Assembly (NCBI RefSeq): GCF_050908995.1
Contig: NC_135120.1
Span: 2,493,433-2,557,432 of the forward strand
Direction: 5' to 3'
DNA from: Andrena cerasifolii
Lineage: Eukaryota > Arthropoda > Insecta > Hymenoptera > Andrenidae
DNA: 64,000 bases
A program made the translations under genes and the position numbers. Numbering within the stretch: the first letter of the stretch is position 1; each line of letters begins with the position of its first letter. This document shows positions 33,820 to 45,405 of the stretch, in pieces. Under the pieces are notes generated by a model. The model did not search any database. It had not been told where the DNA came from and saw only the letters and a list, made by a program, of their open reading frames with translations.

Positions 33820-34155
33820 GTGGCACCATCCATAAGAGAGTGCTCTAAACTGTACGAAGTCTCAAATCGTTACAACATGTCGTGCGGAAAAGACAATACG
33901 GCCATGGAAGAATTTGCGCAAGTGGAATATCAATTGCGGGATCAGTCCGCGCGATTGATTTCGCGAGAAGAATACCTCAGGTGGGAGGAACGGTGCAACG
34001 AGTGTCTCGAATCGTTGGAAGTATACAGTCGAGTGAAACGTCCTCGATTATCAATCAGTGTCCAGCAGTCATTAATCGTTCGAATCGCGCACCTCGAAAG
34101 TTTGAAATATTCGTTACGCGAACGTTTTGTGCATTCGAACACAGGACTTCTGTAA
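33820..34155 (+). pseudogene. Coding-like frame upstream of polymerase-like region
   Basis: 111 codons with a clear coding pattern: charged, Glu/Arg-rich, with SCGKDNTAMEEFAQVEYQLR and EEYLRWEERCNECLESLEVY, probably helical or coiled-coil. It ends at 34155, and about 50 bp later the next coding region begins in another frame. Similar spacing and strand suggest both belong to one element. I do not recognise the family, and integrity cannot be judged. Confidence 0.4.
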
Positions 34156-34200
34156 CGCGAAATAGACACTGCTTTCAACAGCCGCGTATTAACCGGTGCA

Positions 34201-34830
34201 GTGCTAACTTCGAATTACATTGAACCCCACAACTTCCTCCAAGATGCGGTGAGCATTATGCTGGAGCATGTGCAAATCGCTTTGGAAAAACATCAGAATC
34301 TTAAAGTGAACACAATGTTTAATAGTGAATTTGTGGCTGGTGACAAATGTGCCAGTAAATGCATCAACACCCGCAACTGCGAACTTTTCCGCGTATCCGA
34401 TCTGCAGGAGTGGTACCAGCGATGCGTTGTCGGACCCACACTAATATCATTGGAAGAATTCCTGGAACGTGACAGCGGATGGGCATTGTCGCGTATCCTA
34501 AATGTGACGGTTAACGTGAATAAGTACAATCCGCTGTGCGCGAAGTGCCATTCCAAGTTGCCGCGAAAATTATTGTTGAAGGGAGCTACGATTAGTGTGC
34601 GATCCGAAGACAATGCGTGTTTCGCATGGGCAGTGGTTACTGCTACGCATCCAGCTGAAAGGCACTATGATCACCAATGTTCATACCTGCACTATGCATC
34701 GGTGCTAAATCTTTAGGACATCGAGTTTCCAATGTCCATGCAGCAAATTGAAAACTTTGAACGGCTGAATGACATCTCGGTGAACGTGTACAGTTTCGAG
34801 GAGCATGCTGAGAAGAAAACGAATGAAGGG
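34201..34830 (+). pseudogene. N-terminal region of a type-B DNA polymerase-like protein, decayed
   Basis: The frame carries PHNFLQDAVSIMLEHVQIAL, GWALSRILNVTVNVNKYNP, and then DNACFAWAVVTATHPAERHY. These are landmarks of the N-terminal part of large virus/transposon-type proteins in insects that continue into a family B DNA polymerase. A TAG at 34714-34716 breaks the frame, after which DIEFPMSMQQIENFERLNDI continues in frame. The similarity stops near 34830, where about 440 bp of unrelated GC-rich sequence is inserted. The assignment is from remembered family organisation and needs a search. No polymerase catalytic motifs are present in the window. Confidence 0.5.
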
Positions 34831-35269
34831 TGTTGCGGCCGCGGCGGCATCAAGATTTGAACGCGCGCCCGCGGCGGCATCAACAAAGTTGTTCAGCCCT
34901 TGCGACGCGTTTGAATTATTTTTTTTTTACCGCTAACGCGCTCGCCCGGCGACCGTTAGTTCTCGGAACAACATCGCCGATACACGATCCGTGACATGCA
35001 CCTTTGCGACTTTACTTTTCACGCCCAGTGTTTCGCCTTGTAATTTTTCGAACATTGGCGATCGTTCGCCGTGCGTCCACGTGCTTGCATCCACGTTCTC
35101 GGTGTACCGTCCATCTTTGTTTGTGAAGTTTTTATGTATACGACGTCCGTCACGGACCGACGACTAGCTAATTAAAAAAGGTGTTTCGTCCGACGAACGT
35201 GTCGTACTTTCTAACTGTTCGCCTTCCGACCGAGTCGTGTCAGCGCCGAGAATCCGGTCCGCTGATCGC
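34831..35269. other. Sequence inserted in the polymerase-like remnant
   Basis: About 440 bp of GC-rich DNA (GCGGCCGCGGCGGCATCAA at its left) without coding similarity, separating two parts of the same decayed reading frame. Its ends are not clear inverted repeats. Confidence 0.35.
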
Positions 35270-35640
35270 AGAAACAAGGGGCCAACAATCTTTCCGCTGC
35301 GTCTCACTGCCCGGAAGAGGGATCGACACGTCAACCTGCTCTACATACCAGACCATGGAGGTAATAATGTGGGGCACTTTGCGTGGATCAAGGACTTATC
35401 ACGGCTCGTGAGCGCGCAATTGAGTAAGAAGAAGGCAAAGAAATTCATCTGTGATCGGTATGTATATAAACTTGTGACATATTAAAAAATATCTCACAGA
35501 TAATAAAAATTAAATAAAAATTTGGTTTTGCAGGTGCATGCACTATTTTGGGTACGCCGAGAAGTTGGAGGCGCATGCGATAGATTGTGGAAAGATGAAG
35601 GACTGCGCCATTCATCTGCCCAGCGAAGCAGATAAATGGA
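35270..35640 (+). pseudogene. Polymerase-like remnant, zinc-finger part with an intron
   Basis: The coding pattern resumes with LDRHVNLL-like sequence (here RDRHVNLLYIPD), then FAWIKDLSRLVSAQLSKKKA and FICDR. After a 76-bp intron it continues as CMHYFGYAEKLEAHAIDCGK to SEADKW, where similarity ends. The two parts together form a C2H2-type zinc finger whose second Cys is created exactly at the splice junction. Downstream there is no polymerase domain, so the element is truncated at about 35640. Confidence 0.5.
35458..35533 (+). other. GT-AG intron inside the polymerase-like remnant
   Basis: It starts GTATGTATATAAAC and ends TTGGTTTTGCAG, 76 bp, AT-rich. Removing it joins CG to G and restores the zinc-finger Cys codon in frame. 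All the marks of a short insect spliceosomal intron are present. Confidence 0.7.
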
Positions 35641-36642
35641 GAAAACAGAGGACAGCCGGAAGGACGAGGAGGGGTATAAATTGCATACATACCAGAAACA
35701 TCAAGAATTTAGTATAGCATATTACATACTGTTGCAGTGTTCATATGATACATGTAGGATTATTTTTATTATTAAAGCTAACTCACAGGGATCGCAAGAT
35801 AAAAACAAGTTTATTAATATGATAAAGAAATATAATAGAATATAGTAAAATAGGCACAAGTACAATTACCACTCCTTTTGCACTACACATTTCTCTTATT
35901 CTCTACTCACGCCAGTCGCATTTTTGATACGCTAAATGTAAATTCACCTTTTACTATTAATTTATAAATATAAGTATGCAATGTTTCTCTATTATTATCT
36001 AAAACGGATTCCAAATTTAACATTAAAATTTTTTTCCTTTGCGATTTTGCACGCATTATTTCACTATTAAGTAAAATAATTAAAGTGGCAGTAATAGGGA
36101 CACTGGCAGTAATTAGGACATCTACCCTATGTATAGAACATACAATTATATTTATTAAATCATGTATATTTTTATAATACATTATTTTTGTTTATCCATG
36201 AATTGTGTGATTTATCAAACCTCAAACACTTCACGTATACCTTATCACCTTTCCTACGCAACACTTTTTCCACCAGATACACATCAGGATCGGTCACGCG
36301 CTGTTATAAGGAAAAGTTGAATAATAAAGGAAAGTAGCCACAAATCGGTTTGTTTAAATTAATTAATATAAACAATCCATTAAAAAATAATTTTATATGC
36401 AGTAACGAAAACAGCGATATTTTTTCAAATTTGACAAGAACGCCAAAAAATTCCACTTTCGGACCAATTGCAATACTTTCAGCACACCCTCCTCTAAATA
36501 ATCACGTAACGATCATTCGCCCCTCCTCCCACTGTTCAAATTATTAGTCTTTAAAGTTATCAACTTTCGGTCAGTCCGTGGAATAAAGGTGGGATAGTTG
36601 AGTAGAAGGGATACATGATGTACTGGCTGTTATTATTAAAAT
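35641..36642. other. Unassigned intronic sequence
   Basis: AT-rich, with no recognised gene or repeat. Short repeats of GGCAGTAAT..GGGACA at 36085-36120 resemble the ends of the GGGTAAAGTAGCC family only weakly. Confidence 0.35.
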
Positions 36643-36762
36643 AGTAGTAGGGCTATTAGAGTGTCAAGGCCATGATAAGGATTTCCCCCGACCTTGAAAT
36701 CCAAATTTGAGTTTCAATATCAGAAGAAATTGAACGCGGCGGCGGCGGCGGATGACGTCTTA

Positions 36763-39700
36763 GGCTGTGTTCCGAATCACGCATACTGCGCATAGACTGC
36801 AGAGAAAACCGTTCCGTTTCAGTCTATGCGCGCATTGGTGTCGTTGGTGGCACATAAGATTCCCTAGAATTCTCCCACTTCTAGCGCATGAAGCGTGCAG
36901 CTAATGCGCGCATGCGTATTTGTCCCTCTACGCCACTTTACGCACGCTTTGAAATACATGCACCAAATTATGTGGTCCTCTCCTCAAAGTGACAAAAAAT
37001 GTAACCTACATATATGCTACATGACAATAAATGTTTATTAGATATTTCGTTTTTTTACACTACATTTGTCAACTTTTTATAACTTAACATCCTTCCAAAA
37101 TATTATTGTTACGCCGCAAAACTTTATGAAATCGGGTATAAGATGAATGTCCGCATTTCTAATCATGTAAGAGTTCTGCTATCGTAAAAATACATTTTTA
37201 TTATTTATTTGTGCATCAATCGACAAAAAACTTATTAAACGTAATATTTAACCTCCCCTTTACACATAAAACAAACAAGAAGTATTTTGAATACATTTAA
37301 GGGGGGAGACACGTCACGTGACCTGGCAGATTCGGCAGGTCGGTATTACAGCATTTTTATCTGCACAGAAATGGTAATACCGATAGATCGCCGATTACCC
37401 GGTGAACGCAAGAGGGAGCTGTTTGCTATTTCTGTATTCTATTCAGAATAAGGAAAGAAATTCTCAGCTGTTCCGTTATACTTATAAAAATTTAAATGGA
37501 AAGTCGGCTGGTACTGTAAACGTAGAAAATTCATTGTACATTTTAATTACTTGAAATGTGCTTATGCTACAATATTCTACGTTAGCAGTAAGGAATTCTA
37601 AGTGAAAAGGGAAAATAGATGAGGGAATGTCCCCAGAAAATGAAATTTGTTAGGTTAGACATTTTTTTACTAGCAAAGCACCGAAACAGAACATGAAATA
37701 CACTTATTACACGTCCTCTGCAGAAAGCAGTTATCAACAAACATTATATATACAAAATTGTATTGAATGTTGAATTGGGTTAGTGAAAATGCGCAGACTG
37801 GATGCGCGTGATTATTATGTGGTCGGCTCCTCGAAGTGACAGAAAATATAACCTAAATATATGCTATATGACAACAAATGTTTAGTGGCTATTTCAGCTT
37901 CAAAGGCATCGCCTTAAAGTTGCAAATAAGAGGCGCAGGCCTTTCAAGAGGCGTTCGAAAATTCTGCGTCTCTTCGTTAAACAGTCACTGTCTCGAAACA
38001 TCTGCGCCACTTTTCGCTCTTCGATTTGCTCTCCGGAGACGTTACTGGATGAAAATGGTCTTGGAAAAATGTAACAATAAATAAACAAAATTTAAAGTCT
38101 TCCTATATCTACTGCGAATTACTTTTTTATTCCTGTTACTTTAAAAATAAATATAATATTGAAGTGAGATTATTTCCAGTATTATTCCTTTCATTCATTT
38201 TTATATAATATCATTCAGTATAGTATGTCCTCCTCTGTACTTGGTTACAATAGCGTGTCCAACTTCCAAGCATTATTGTCGAGTTATTATTATAATTTTG
38301 CAGATTCTAACTTATACTATACTACCTATACTTATACTACCTATATTACAATAATGCAAAAAGTATTTATGTAATTATAAAGTACCATTGAATGTTTGAA
38401 CCTGTTTTTCTCAAAAACGCTAGAAGTGGACATACAATATGTGTGCACTAATTGTAAGCCATCGATGTATAATAGGAATTTTTTTAATGTAGGTTAGTCC
38501 GTTCTTGTTCTAACTGCCTGAATTACTATACATAAATACGACAGCGATTTCAAGTGATGTATATGTAACGATAAAAGCGTTAATTTAGTAAATGTATACA
38601 ATTCCCAGCAGTTCCTATGTCAATGTATGCCTAAAATGCATATAACCTAACCTCTAATCATACAAAAATGCATACATTGACTGCATCACGCTTTTACTGT
38701 GGCATATTTATCCACCTAACGCTCCAGTTTTGCTATGATTCCACGTTGGCAGTCCTCCCGAGTAGGCGCCATCTCGTATTCACTATCTGAACTAAATTTG
38801 TCACGTGACTTGCTCTGTATTATCGCCAATATGGGGGAACTCGTATTTGGGAATGCAATCACGGGCTTACGTTGTTTGTCGTTATATGAGCAAATTTTGA
38901 GCTGGGTGAGGTCTCATTCGAAAGAGGAAGGTTCAGTACAACCCGCTCTGCTCATCGTTTGAGTCACAAAACTCTTTTAGTGACGTACAAATGCTTGGAA
39001 TCTGCGAGTGAATTTCGCCCACTTTTTCTCTACTTTGGACACTCATATTATTACATATCAACACAATCTCTTTGAACCATGAGCAGAGCGGGCTGCATTC
39101 AACCTTCATCTTTCGAATGAGACCTCGCCCAGCCCAAAATTTGCTCATATATGGACAAATAACGTCAGCGCGCAAACCCATGTTTCGGGCCAGATTATGT
39201 CTGTATACAGAGCGCTGCATTACCCATGTCTACCCCCTTAAACCTAATAATAGTCTATTTAATATCTATTATAAAATGTCTATCTCTGCTCACGAGTGTG
39301 ACCCATTCTCTGCTTACATATCCACGTGCTATAATTATATTTTGGATAACATAAATAAACAAAATTATTTAAACGTTTCAATGCTAATTATTCACCATTC
39401 GGAGCTACATCAGCCAGTAAACAAAATCATATGAACCAAAATTTTTAGAAATCTGGTGATGACATTGTATAATACTGATAATTTATCAGTAATCTTAATA
39501 AAGTAATCATTTCAATAGTTTATAAATTGTTTTAATTGTTATTATGGCGTAATTTATTAAAATATTTAAAAGTACATGATTTTCAGTCGTATTATATTAA
39601 TTTTGCGATAAAATCAGTATTATAGTAAACTAAATCTAACAAGAAACAGTTTTATCGTAACATTATGTACAATACGTGTAAAAATCATGTCTTTTCAATT

Positions 39701-41260
39701 ATTCAGATTAATTAATAAATTATACAAAATTTCCATTCGAAGGAGAACAGGTGATTTACAGATGTTTATTTATTAAATAAACAATTAAGTACTATGTTTC
39801 ACGAGTTGTGTAGACCTATTTTGTCCAGCCATAACCTTATGAAGCGCATAGATCTGTCAACCTGGAATAATGAAGCCAAAATTAATTAGAATCTGATAAA
39901 GTGTACAGAGATTTGAATTTCAGAATAACCTTCCATTACCCAGGACGTGACACCGGCCTTAATCACGAATAATTACACTCCACAATTTCGTAATCCGCTC
40001 CTCGAAGTGACAGAAAATATAACCTACATGCAATACCCGATTTCATAAAGATACCGTTGCGGCGTAACAATAATATTTCGGAAGGATGTCAGGCATAAAA
40101 AGTTGACTAATGTAGCGTAAAAGAACGAAATATCCAATAAACTTTTATTGTCATGTAGCATATATGTAGGTTATACTTTCCGTCACTTCGAGAAGGGGAC
40201 CACATAATACGGTTTTCGATCTGAGATCGATTAATCGAAAGATCGATCTTTGCACCATAATTTTCCGATTTTTTTATCGATTTTTCAGTATAGGTCGACC
40301 CTATGGAATCGATTCTTGGGGAACAGAAATCGTGTTCCAATTCTTTATTATTTATAAAAAAGTGTTCCGGTTTAGGGAAATTTAAACTAAAACTACTTTT
40401 CTGGAACATTAATGATAGAATTTGTATTTATCAAAAATTTGGTTAAAAAATATTACGTAAGACGCTACCTGAGTCCCCTCGCCTTGTAAGAAATTGTAAG
40501 AAATTCTCGACCCCTCCACCCCCCCCCCCTCCGCCCAAAAGAAAGTCTCGCGAAATTTAAGGATGACCCCTTAGTCTTCAATGAACAACACATCCCTAGA
40601 AGGTTTACGGCAGGATCGAAACGGAAGCTGCGAAAGGATGCAAATACGTGGCGCGCATTGTTATTTCTTAAAGGCTTTTACTGCTAAGTTTTTCGAACGT
40701 GTTCTTATAATGCTGACTTTGCAGCTATACTCTAATCCAGAAGACGTATGAGTGCTTGTGATTATATTCAATAGCCTTCAAAACCTTCAATTTAACCCGA
40801 GCGCGGATAATAAATAAATTTTTCATTTAAACATCTGCCTACCAAATCTCGCTGGGTAAGCAGCAGTTCGTCCTGTAGAACTCATAAAATATGGTCTTCG
40901 CTTTCAATAATATGGAATCGCTGTTCAAGAAGAATAGAAAAACTCGGAGTGAGAAAAACCAGGAACCAATAAAGCCATCAAATTTCGTTAAGAGTCGGTC
41001 TCCGATCCTTAGGACGAAGTAACCGATGTAGTTAGGAAGCGTGCTTCGACCACCGTCCAAACGTCTCGAATTAAATTTATCGTAATCCATCCAACTGTAT
41101 AGCTAATTGTAAGTAAGTTTAAACATTCCCGCGCAAGCTCACGAGCATCAAACGCATAGAAATTACTGCGGTTCATGCGCTGTTGGAAACGGAACGCTAT
41201 GAATGCGCGCAGCAACTGCGCTGCGGTCTATGCGCATAATGCGTGAATCGGAACACACCC
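36763..41260. mobile_element. 4.5-kb PIF/Harbinger-like element with TTA target duplication
   Basis: Ends are GGCTGTGTTCCGAATCACGC and the complement of GGGTGTGTTCCGATTCACGC, with further inverted similarity (GCGCATAGAC, GTTCCGTTTC). TTA flanks both sides (36760-36762 and 41261-41263). The other arm of the host palindrome shows the uninterrupted site (GATGACGTCATAGGGATGG). The interior has no transposase. It contains inverted subrepeats (36960-37145 against 40015-40205, and partial copies at 37820 and 39990) sharing GAAGTGACAGAAAATATAAC. Confidence 0.75.
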
Positions 41261-41349
41261 TTAGAGATGGCGCAGTGGTGGGGGGTATAGCGCGAGACCT
41301 GATATCGAATCAATCGATACCGAATCGTTATCGAACCGATACCGAAGTG

Positions 41350-41460
41350 CATCGAGGGGGAATCGCAGGTGAAGTCGGTAAGGAGGGAAATATTACCGAT
41401 ACCGAAGTGCATCGAGGAGGAACCGCAGGCGAAGTCGGTAAGGAGGGAAATATTAATTTA
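41350..41460 (+). repeat. 60-bp tandem duplication in the TIR
   Basis: The sequence ACCGATACCGAAGTGCATCG to GGAGGGAAATATTA is present twice here and twice, inverted, at 45045-45165. The duplication predates the inverted arrangement or is kept equal by gene conversion. Confidence 0.75.
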
Positions 41461-41490
41461 AGATATTAATATATGCGAAAAACAGAATCT

Positions 41491-41565
41491 CGGGCGACGG
41501 GGCTCGAACCCAAGACCTCCGCGTTACTAGTCAGCCGCCTAACCAATTCCCCCAACGCTGGCTCT
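41491..41565 (-). repeat. tRNA-Thr-like SINE-type sequence, left arm
   Basis: On the - strand the sequence resembles a tRNA with a D-arm (GGGGGAATTGGTTAGGC), an anticodon loop CTAGTAA (AGT, threonine) and a TPsiC arm with a B-box-like GGGTTCGAGCCCC. The acceptor stem does not close, so it is not a functional tRNA. It is likely a tRNA-derived promoter head of a SINE or of the long-TIR element. Confidence 0.6.
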
Positions 41566-42574
41566 CCGGCATTAGTCTTTCCCGAATGGTACATATACTG
41601 AAACCAGCGGAGCGTCACACGCGCGGACGCACACACCATGAACCGTTGTCAAATGTCAACGCGTACGCATGAATCTTGGAAAGAATTATGTGGCGGGGAG
41701 AGAAGGTGGAAGACGTGTAACTAAATAGAGAAATAATACGTTGTAAGACATTCATTTTAAAATTAAAAGAAATAATAATAATAATAGGCATATAGCCGCA
41801 CCATGGGCTACCGCAGTATTCTATATGGTGCCCCACAGGCCCACACCCGCGCAGCCCCATATGCTGGCAGCTGCTCCTGTTGTCGCATGTGGAAGTCTAC
41901 AGGCTCCTCAAACAACCGCGCAAGCCACCCTGGGCGCCGCGACAACAACTCACCCTGCCAAATCCTCAGGCTCGGCGCCCGTAGCAGCCGCGCAGTGCGC
42001 GACAAGTCCTAGTACATACACAAACATTGATATAACACTGATACATTAAACACAATAAACATCAAATGCAAAACAATGCAAATATTACATACCTGCGGGC
42101 GGCGGTGGCGATGGAAACCGCGGCGGTGGTGACGGAGGTGGAGACGGCCAATCGGGTTGCGAGGGGGTGGTGGCGGTGGTGAGTTCTAGAACACATAACC
42201 GGCAATATATTAGCACATTAAAAAACATAATAAACATAAAAATTCGCAAAATATTGTATTAGATACATACCTCCGGATTGTCTCGGTACTGCGTGGGGTT
42301 ACACTTCGGTGCGATGCACATCAGTCCCATTTCAATGTACTTGTTGCACAAATGTCAAATTAGACTGTTGTCTGTCACGATTGACGGACAACTGGTCCGA
42401 CAGCATCTCCAAGCTCCCGCATGCAAACTCTTATCTTGAAACTGACAAGTGCATAGATTTGCAAAGTAGGATGCCGCTGTTCTTCACCTTCATTTTCGCC
42501 GACCATTCCATTCTTCTTCGCACTTGTCATTTGGTTGAACCGAACCGCTTCCCCTTCTTCTTTGCACTCATCAT

Positions 42575-42840
42575 TCAACTAGACCATACCACTCTAATCG
42601 CGTATCGAAAGTGTATCGAACCACTCTGATTGTGTATTGAACGCCTGTCATACCACTCTGATCGCGTATCGATCGTATATTGATCCACTTTGATCGTGTA
42701 TCGAACGTGTATTGAACCACTTTGCTGGTGTATGGTATCACTCTGATCGCGTATTGAACGTCAATCGTACCCATTCTGAACTTGTATCGAACGTCTATCG
42801 TACCACTTTGAGCATTTATCGTATGCATATTGAACCACTT
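42575..42840 (+). repeat. Degenerate 36-38 bp tandem repeat
   Basis: Seven or so units of ACCACTCTGATCGCGTATCG followed by AACGTGTATTGA with much variation. A shorter inverted version is in the right arm at about 44230-44320. Confidence 0.7.
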
Positions 42841-42932
42841 CTAAATAATTGTAACCATCGTCTTACACTAGCGTACATTACATGTAGGAGGTTGGGGAGA
42901 GTGAAGAAAAAACATTTTATATGTAGTAAAAA

Positions 42933-43352
42933 TTAATTATATTTTTTTTTATAAATTTCCCTCTGGTGTTTAGACCACCAGTTGAATATTTTAAATACAT
43001 TTTGTACAGCACAGTGCTTTGCATGTTTACCACATCGTAGAGTATTAACTACATTTAGCCTATTTAGAGAATTGATATCCTCATATTCAATGTCCAGTGT
43101 TTCAATGATCACATCAGCTCTCGTATTTTCGTCGAGTAAATCCACAAGCCAGTCGCGTTTCTGCAACCCTTTAACGTATACGATATAGGGTGCGTCATCT
43201 TCTTCATCGGTCGCACTGCCAACAGCTTTCGTTATTAGCTGTTTAGCCATACTGTACGGAACGTCTCCATCTTCCCACCGTAGTCCATGATGTTTTGCCA
43301 CCAACCATCGGATGCTTGATTTGTCAGATTTCGCAAGAAGATATTAGTAAAT
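42933..43352 (-). pseudogene. Coding-like frame in the palindrome loop, mobile-element-associated
   Basis: About 130 codons on the - strand. It has SSIRWLVAKHHGLRWEDGDV, an Asp/Glu-rich stretch, YIVYVKGLQKRDWLVDLL, an acidic region, and CGKHAKHCAVQNVFKIFNWW with a basic end (REIYKKKYN). HHGL-W and VKGL-K--WL together look like a small conserved protein I associate with insect virus-like or transposon loci; the biochemical role is unknown. The open frame begins after a stop near 43352 with no clear Met, so it is probably the 3' part of a gene. The position in the unique loop fits an element-encoded gene. Confidence 0.45.
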
Positions 43353-44219
43353 TCAAACTTAATGGCAACAGGTAAGAAATTATCGCAGCCGGTTCCGTTG
43401 GAACTCAAATGAATCGGCAGATTCTCCGCTTTAAAATGAACTTAAGACATTGATGTTCCGATCATCCGTCGCGAAGATACAGCGAGATGAAGAGGAAATG
43501 GAATTTGTGCAATTTTTTAGCATATTTTGGAAAGGACATAAGAGACCGAAATTTTAACCGAATCGAAAAAGTCGAAGATGCGTCTTAAAGAGAAAAGACT
43601 GATCTTTCTATTGCTTTTTTCATAAACGTTCTACGATGATTCGTTCGCATCCTAGAAGCAATGAAAGTAGAAAAAACGGTTTTTACTTCAAAGTTGAATA
43701 ACTCGGCCCAAAAAAATCGCACAAGAAATTTGTTACTCTCTTCTTACACAGGAAAGTAGCCGCTTTCGACTGGTGTAAATGGAATTTGTGTAAAAAAAAA
43801 ATTCATGCTCCCCGTGGAACATCGCAAAGTTGAAGAAAATTTTTTAAAATTGACCAAGTGCTCTTTATATTGTTATAACTTTGCCGGAAAGCAATGCATC
43901 TAACATTTGAAAAAAGCGGCTGAAAGTAGAGATTCCACGCTTTCAAACCATATTTTCAAAATATCGATACGACTATTTTTACCCGAGTTATGACCATGTG
44001 AACTTGCCCCTATTTTTCGGGCTCCTAGAGGTAATCCTTTAATTAATGTGAGGAGTGTATCTCTGTCAGACGTATGCAAAGAGTCCCAAGCATATTATAC
44101 GCGACAATGCGAATCTGCTAATTCTGTTTACACAGGATGGTAGCAGCTTGAAACATGTGTACAACGATCACGTAAACACTGATATGTCTAACAAGGATTT
44201 CTGCGCTTTGTGTCGTAAT
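43353..44219. other. Unassigned loop sequence of the long-TIR element
   Basis: No recognised coding or repeat content. Some stretches read as AT-rich non-coding DNA. Confidence 0.3.
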
Positions 44220-44925
44220 TGTTGGCCCCGGGAGTATGGTTTCAATACGCGATCAGAGTGGTACCATACACAATCAAAGTAGTTCAATACACGTTCGATA
44301 CGCGAGCCGAGTGGAATGGTCCAGTAGACTGATGTGTGCAAAGAAGAAGGGGAAGCGGTTCGGTTCAAACAAATGACGAGTGCGAACCTCAGGATTCGGC
44401 AGGGTGAGCTGTTGTCGCGGCGCCCAGGGTGGCTTGCGCGGTTGTTTATGAAGCCTGTAGACTTCCACATGCGACGACAGGAGCAGCCGCCAGCATATGG
44501 GGCTGCGCGGGTGCGGCCATGGGGGCACCATATAGAATACTGCGGCAGCCTATGGTGCGGCTATATGTCGCACCACCGCAGTCGCCACCGTCACCACCTT
44601 CGCCTCCATCGCCGCCCTCTCCCTTTTTAGACTAGTTCATATTTTTATTATTATTTTTCTTTTATTTTTATTTGTTCCTTTTTTATATATATTTGTTCCT
44701 TTTTTATATATATTATTTCTTTTAATTTTGAAATAAATGTCTTAAAACGTATTATTTCTCTATTTATTTACACGTCTTCCTCCTTCTCTCCCCGCCACAT
44801 AATTCTTTCCAAGATTCATGCGTACGCGTTGACATTTGACAACGGTTTATGGTCTGTGCGTGCGAGCGTGTGACGCTTCGCTGGTTTCAGTATATGTACC
44901 ATTCGGGAAAGACTAATGCCGGAGT

Positions 44926-45000
44926 GCCAGCGTTGGGGGAATTGGTTAGGCGGCTGACTAGTAACGCGGAGGTCTTGGGTTCGAGCCCCGTCACTCGAGA
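44926..45000 (+). repeat. tRNA-Thr-like SINE-type sequence, right arm
   Basis: Inverted counterpart of 41491-41565, on the + strand here: GGGGGAATTGGTTAGGCGGC, the CTAGTAA anticodon loop and GGGTTCGAGCCCC. It differs from the left copy at a few positions only. Confidence 0.6.
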
Positions 45001-45189
45001 TTCTGTTTTTCGCATATATTAATATCTTGAATTAATATTTCCCTCCTTACCGACTTCGCCTGCGGTTCCTCCTCGATGCACTTCGGTATCGGTAATATTT
45101 CCCTCCTTACCGACTTCACCCGCGGTTCCCCTTCGATGCACTTCGGTATCGGTTCGATATCGATTCTGTATCATTTGATCCGATATCAG

Positions 45190-45221
45190 GTCTCGCGCTA
45201 TACCCCCCCCCCCCCACCCCC
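45190..45221 (+). repeat. Poly-C run
   Basis: A C-run of about 16 with interruptions, where the opposite arm has only a short G run. A local expansion in one arm. Confidence 0.8.
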
Positions 45222-45405
45222 CACCACCACTGCGCCATCCCTATGACGTCATCCGCCGCCACCACCCGCCGCCGGCCGGACCGCCCGTCGCCGCGCTGGA
45301 TTTCCCCTGACCTTGAAACTCAAATTTGGATTTCAAGGTCGGGGGAAATCCTTATCATGGCCTTGAAACTCAAATTTGCGTTGGAACCCTCATAGCCCTA
45401 CTACT

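Larger units (their letters stand above)
36643..45405. mobile_element. Long-TIR element, Polinton/Maverick-like ends, split by a nested element
   Basis: The arms are inverted over more than 1 kb. The left arm (36643-36760 plus 41264-42840) matches the right arm (44220-45405) with small differences and a 560-bp extra piece at 41965-42525. Ends are AGTAGTAGGGCTAT and its complement, starting AG and ending CT, with a possible 6-bp duplication TAAAAT/TAATAT. AG ends, 6-bp target and kilobase TIRs are known features of Polintons/Mavericks. No capsid, integrase or polymerase remains; the interior holds only one coding-like remnant. Without the nested 4.5-kb element it is about 4.26 kb, so it would be a deletion derivative. 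Confidence 0.55.

Noticed and set aside
41491..45000. Functional tRNA-Thr genes
   Set aside because: The anticodon loop and B box are tRNA-like but the acceptor stem does not pair, and the sequence occurs as an inverted pair inside TIRs.
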